NCBI GenBank assembly: GCA_902805655.1
Contig: CADCTF010000068.1
Coordinates: 1 to 64,000 of the forward strand
DNA length: 64,000 bases
Source of the DNA: an uncultured Acidimicrobiales bacterium
Lineage (GTDB): Bacteria > Actinomycetota > Acidimicrobiia > Acidimicrobiales > CADCTF01
Direction: 5' to 3'
In this document: positions 62,213-64,000 of the stretch, piece after piece
Numbering within the stretch: the stretch's first letter is position 1
How the letters are laid out: each line of letters opens with the position of its first letter
Translations under genes and position numbers: made by a program
Notes under the pieces: generated by a model
Database searches by the model: none
Told to the model about the DNA's origin: nothing
The model's input: the letters and a program-made list of their open reading frames with translations, nothing else

Positions 62213-63490
62213 CTAGAGGTAGCCGAGGCTCCGGGCCTGCGCGGTCAGCTCGTCACGAAAGGAGGGATCCGCGATGGCGATCAGGTCACGGCTGCGCTGG
62301 GAGATGGATCGGCCCCGCATGTCGGCCACGCCGTGCTCGGTGACGACGTGGTCGACCGTGTTCTTGAGCGTGGTCACCATGGAGCCGGGGGTCAGCGTGG
62401 CGCGGATGCGCGACACGGTGCCCCCGGCGGCCGTGGACGGCAGGACGACGAACGCCTTGCCCTGGGGCGAGTACATGGCGCCCCGGGCGAAGTCGGCCTG
62501 GCCTCCGCTCGACGACCAGTACCGGCCCCCGATCGTCTCCGAGGCGCACTGACCGACCAGGTCGACCTCCGTCGTCGCGTTCACCGACACGAAGCGCTCC
62601 TCCTCGGCGATCACCCGCGGTTCGTTCACGTGGTCGACCGGCAGCAGCTCGACGACGGGATTGTCGTGCAGGAAGTCGTAGAGGTCCTGGGTGCCCAGCG
62701 CGAAGGTGGTGACCGCCTTGCCCGGTGCCAACCGCTTCCGTGTGCCGGTGACGACCCCGCGCTCGATGAGATCCATGAGCCCGTCGGAGAAGAGCTCGGT
62801 GTGCACCCCGAGGTTCCGATGGGTCCGCAGCCCGGCCAGCACGGCGTTCGGGATGGAGCCGATGCCGACCTGGATCGTGGACCCGTCCGGGATCCGGGCG
62901 GACACGTGCTCGGCGATGCGCTGGTCCACCCCCGACGGCTCCACGGGGGCCACCTCGACGAGAGGTCGGTCGACATGCGTCCATCCGGCAACCTGCGACA
63001 CGTGCACCTGGTTGCGCCCGAACGTCCGCGGCATGCGGTCGTTCACCTCCAGGAAGAACGGCACCTGCCCGATGAACGGGGCGGCGTAGTCGCAGTTCGT
63101 GCCCAGCGAGAAGTAGCCGTGACGGTCGGGCGGCGCAGCCGCGGCGAGGACCAGCGAGCACTTCGTCGTCTCGCGGAGCAGGCGCGGCACCTCGCTGAAG
63201 TGGTTGGGCACGAGCTCACAACCGCGGGAGTGGAATGCCGGCCGGGTGACAGGGGAGAGGAAGTACGAGACGTGCAGCAGGTGATCCCGCAGGCCGCCGT
63301 GCAGGTAGGGACGGTCGTGGAGCGCGTGCATCTGGTGGACGCGCACACCGGTGAACCGTGCATCTGCAGCTGCCGTCTCGATGGCGTCGAGCACGCTGAC
63401 CGGCTCGCCGTTGGCGAGGGGGACGATGAGGTCGGCGCCGTTCTGCACGTAGGCGAGCACGTCCTCGGGTGCGCCGGCGCTCGGATGCAT
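62213..63490 (-). CDS. Acetyl-CoA hydrolase/transferase (4-hydroxybutyrate-type CoA-transferase)
   Basis: 425-residue class I-type CoA-transferase. The N-terminal half has NGADLIVPLANGEPVSVLDA and DYAAPFIGQVPFFLEVNDRM. The C-terminal half has the catalytic-Glu region GVHTELFSDGLMDLIERGVV, FVSVNATTEVDLVGQCASET and HGVADMRGRSISQRSRDLIA. It could act on acetate, 4-hydroxybutyrate or a similar acid. The ATG at 63490 is used. It is divergent from the YdeI/OmdA-like gene and convergent with the propeller protein gene. Confidence 0.9.
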   Translation of the reverse strand: MHPSAGAPEDVLAYVQNGADLIVPLANGEPVSVLDAIETAAADARFTGVRVHQMHALHDRPYLHGGLRDHLLHVSYFLSPVTRPAFHSRGCELVPNHFSEVPRLLRETTKCSLVLAAAAPPDRHGYFSLGTNCDYAAPFIGQVPFFLEVNDRMPRTFGRNQVHVSQVAGWTHVDRPLVEVAPVEPSGVDQRIAEHVSARIPDGSTIQVGIGSIPNAVLAGLRTHRNLGVHTELFSDGLMDLIERGVVTGTRKRLAPGKAVTTFALGTQDLYDFLHDNPVVELLPVDHVNEPRVIAEEERFVSVNATTEVDLVGQCASETIGGRYWSSSGGQADFARGAMYSPQGKAFVVLPSTAAGGTVSRIRATLTPGSMVTTLKNTVDHVVTEHGVADMRGRSISQRSRDLIAIADPSFRDELTAQARSLGYL

Positions 63491-63567
63491 GAAGGATCAG
63501 TCAACACCGCCCGGCAGATGAAGAAGGATCCCGGGCTTCGTCCACAGGGGGAACGAGGAGAGCTGCC

Positions 63568-64000
63568 ATGACGACGAAGCACGCAAGCGACCAGCAGTCA
63601 CCGTCCCCCATCCGCTTCCGCACCGTGATCGAGGGCAGCGGGAAGAACAACACCGGCATCGTCGTCCCGGCGGAGGTCGTCACTGCGCTAGGGCATGGCC
63701 GGCGCCCTCCCGTGCGGGTCGGCCTGAACGGCCACACCTACCGCAGCACCGTCGCCGTCATGGGTGGGCGGTCGCTGATCAGCCTGAGCGCCGAGAACCG
63801 CACCAAGGCGGGCGTCGGAGCGGGTGACGAGGTGGAGGTCGAGGTGACCCTGGATCTGGAGCCCCGCGTGGTGGACGTGCCGGAAGACCTGGCCCGAGCG
63901 CTGGCCGGCGCGGGCGATGCGAGGGCGTTCTTCGACGGGTTGTCGCCCAGCCAGAAGAGCTGGCACGTCCTGCAGGTCGAGGGGGCGAAGACACCGGAGA
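63568..64000 (+). CDS. YdeI/OmpD-associated-like protein with DUF1905 domain (3' truncated by window edge)
   Basis: First ~144 residues of a protein starting MTTKHASDQQ. The DUF1905 part has FRTVIEGSGKNNTGIVVPAE, LNGHTYRSTVAVMGGRSLIS and VGAGDEVEVEVTLDLEPRVV, and the YdeI/OmdA part begins ALAGAGDARAFFDGLSPSQK. These small cytoplasmic proteins have an unclear role. The open frame runs off the window. The ATG at 63568 has GAGGAG ahead. Divergent from the CoA-transferase gene across 77 bases. Confidence 0.82.
   Translation, partial: MTTKHASDQQSPSPIRFRTVIEGSGKNNTGIVVPAEVVTALGHGRRPPVRVGLNGHTYRSTVAVMGGRSLISLSAENRTKAGVGAGDEVEVEVTLDLEPRVVDVPEDLARALAGAGDARAFFDGLSPSQKSWHVLQVEGAKTPE

Overview
The window is about 64 kb of high-GC chromosomal DNA from an actinobacterium. 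This rests on a WhiB protein, CrgA, a PASTA-domain PknB kinase in the fhaA-fhaB-pstP-rodA-pbpA-pknB order, CofE (coenzyme F420 synthesis), two mycothiol-type DinB-fold enzymes, and heavy use of GTG and TTG starts. A secreted protein built of GYW..SDGGIF-type repeats recalls the class Acidimicrobiia, but that placement is inference. No insertion sequence, prophage, CRISPR array or rRNA was seen. Three tRNA genes are present, each with an encoded CCA end.

Layout. 1-0.9 kb: 3' end of gyrA, a TadE-like protein and tRNA-Ile. 1.1-5.5 kb: a complete CUT1-type sugar ABC transporter (binding protein, two permeases, ATPase). 5.6-14.5 kb: a saccharopine-dehydrogenase-like enzyme with a 45-codon upstream reading frame, then acyl-CoA metabolism. 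The latter has an SDR and an enoyl-CoA hydratase on the minus strand, diverging from a class III CoA-transferase, an acyl-CoA dehydrogenase, CofE, a crotonyl-CoA-reductase-like enzyme, a polyprenyl synthetase and a CinA-like protein. 14.5-24.4 kb: membrane and envelope proteins (DUF305, DUF6328, MscS, DUF2254, YetF), an OmpR/HK two-component system flanked by two lipoproteins, and an orphan family-5 binding protein. Three sites of the form GT(C/A)AC-N6-GTAAC lie in this system's promoter regions. 24.5-27.8 kb: tRNA-Ala and a translationally coupled pair, a receiver-glutaredoxin-like-thioredoxin-reductase-like fusion and a cNMP-domain histidine kinase. 27.8-32 kb: a trehalose-synthase-like GH13 enzyme, an LLM flavin oxidoreductase and a second GH13 glucosidase. 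32-36.7 kb: an ECF-like sigma factor with a membrane partner, a quinone reductase, a DUF4349 lipoprotein, an RsbW-like ATPase and WhiB. 36.7-41.3 kb: acyl-CoA synthetase, 1-Cys peroxiredoxin, BON-domain protein, thiolase.

41.3-50.6 kb is the conserved cell-wall/division block: crgA, DUF881 protein, trpG-type amidotransferase, pknB, pbpA, rodA, pstP, fhaB, fhaA and tRNA-Leu. It matches the oriC-proximal mycobacterial order, except that no pknA is present. In mycobacteria this block lies close to gyrA; here about 40 kb of other genes separates them. 50.6-54.4 kb, next to tRNA-Leu, looks like a zone of gene decay: an orphan DUF2470 domain, a TetR fragment and a GNAT gene with two single-base frameshifts, mixed with intact DsbA-like, mycothiol-type, VOC and AraC genes. 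54.4-64 kb: a secreted repeat protein, a second DinB-fold enzyme, a PIG-V-like mannosyltransferase, a V4R-like/GAF/GGDEF diguanylate cyclase, a secreted beta-propeller protein, an acetyl-CoA hydrolase/transferase and a truncated YdeI/OmdA-like gene at the edge.

The most interesting items are the cysteine-less redox-type two-component module (24.7-27.8 kb), the shared direct-repeat motif around the OmpR-family system, the perfect inverted repeats in front of the acyl-CoA genes and the peroxiredoxin, and the decayed zone beside tRNA-Leu.
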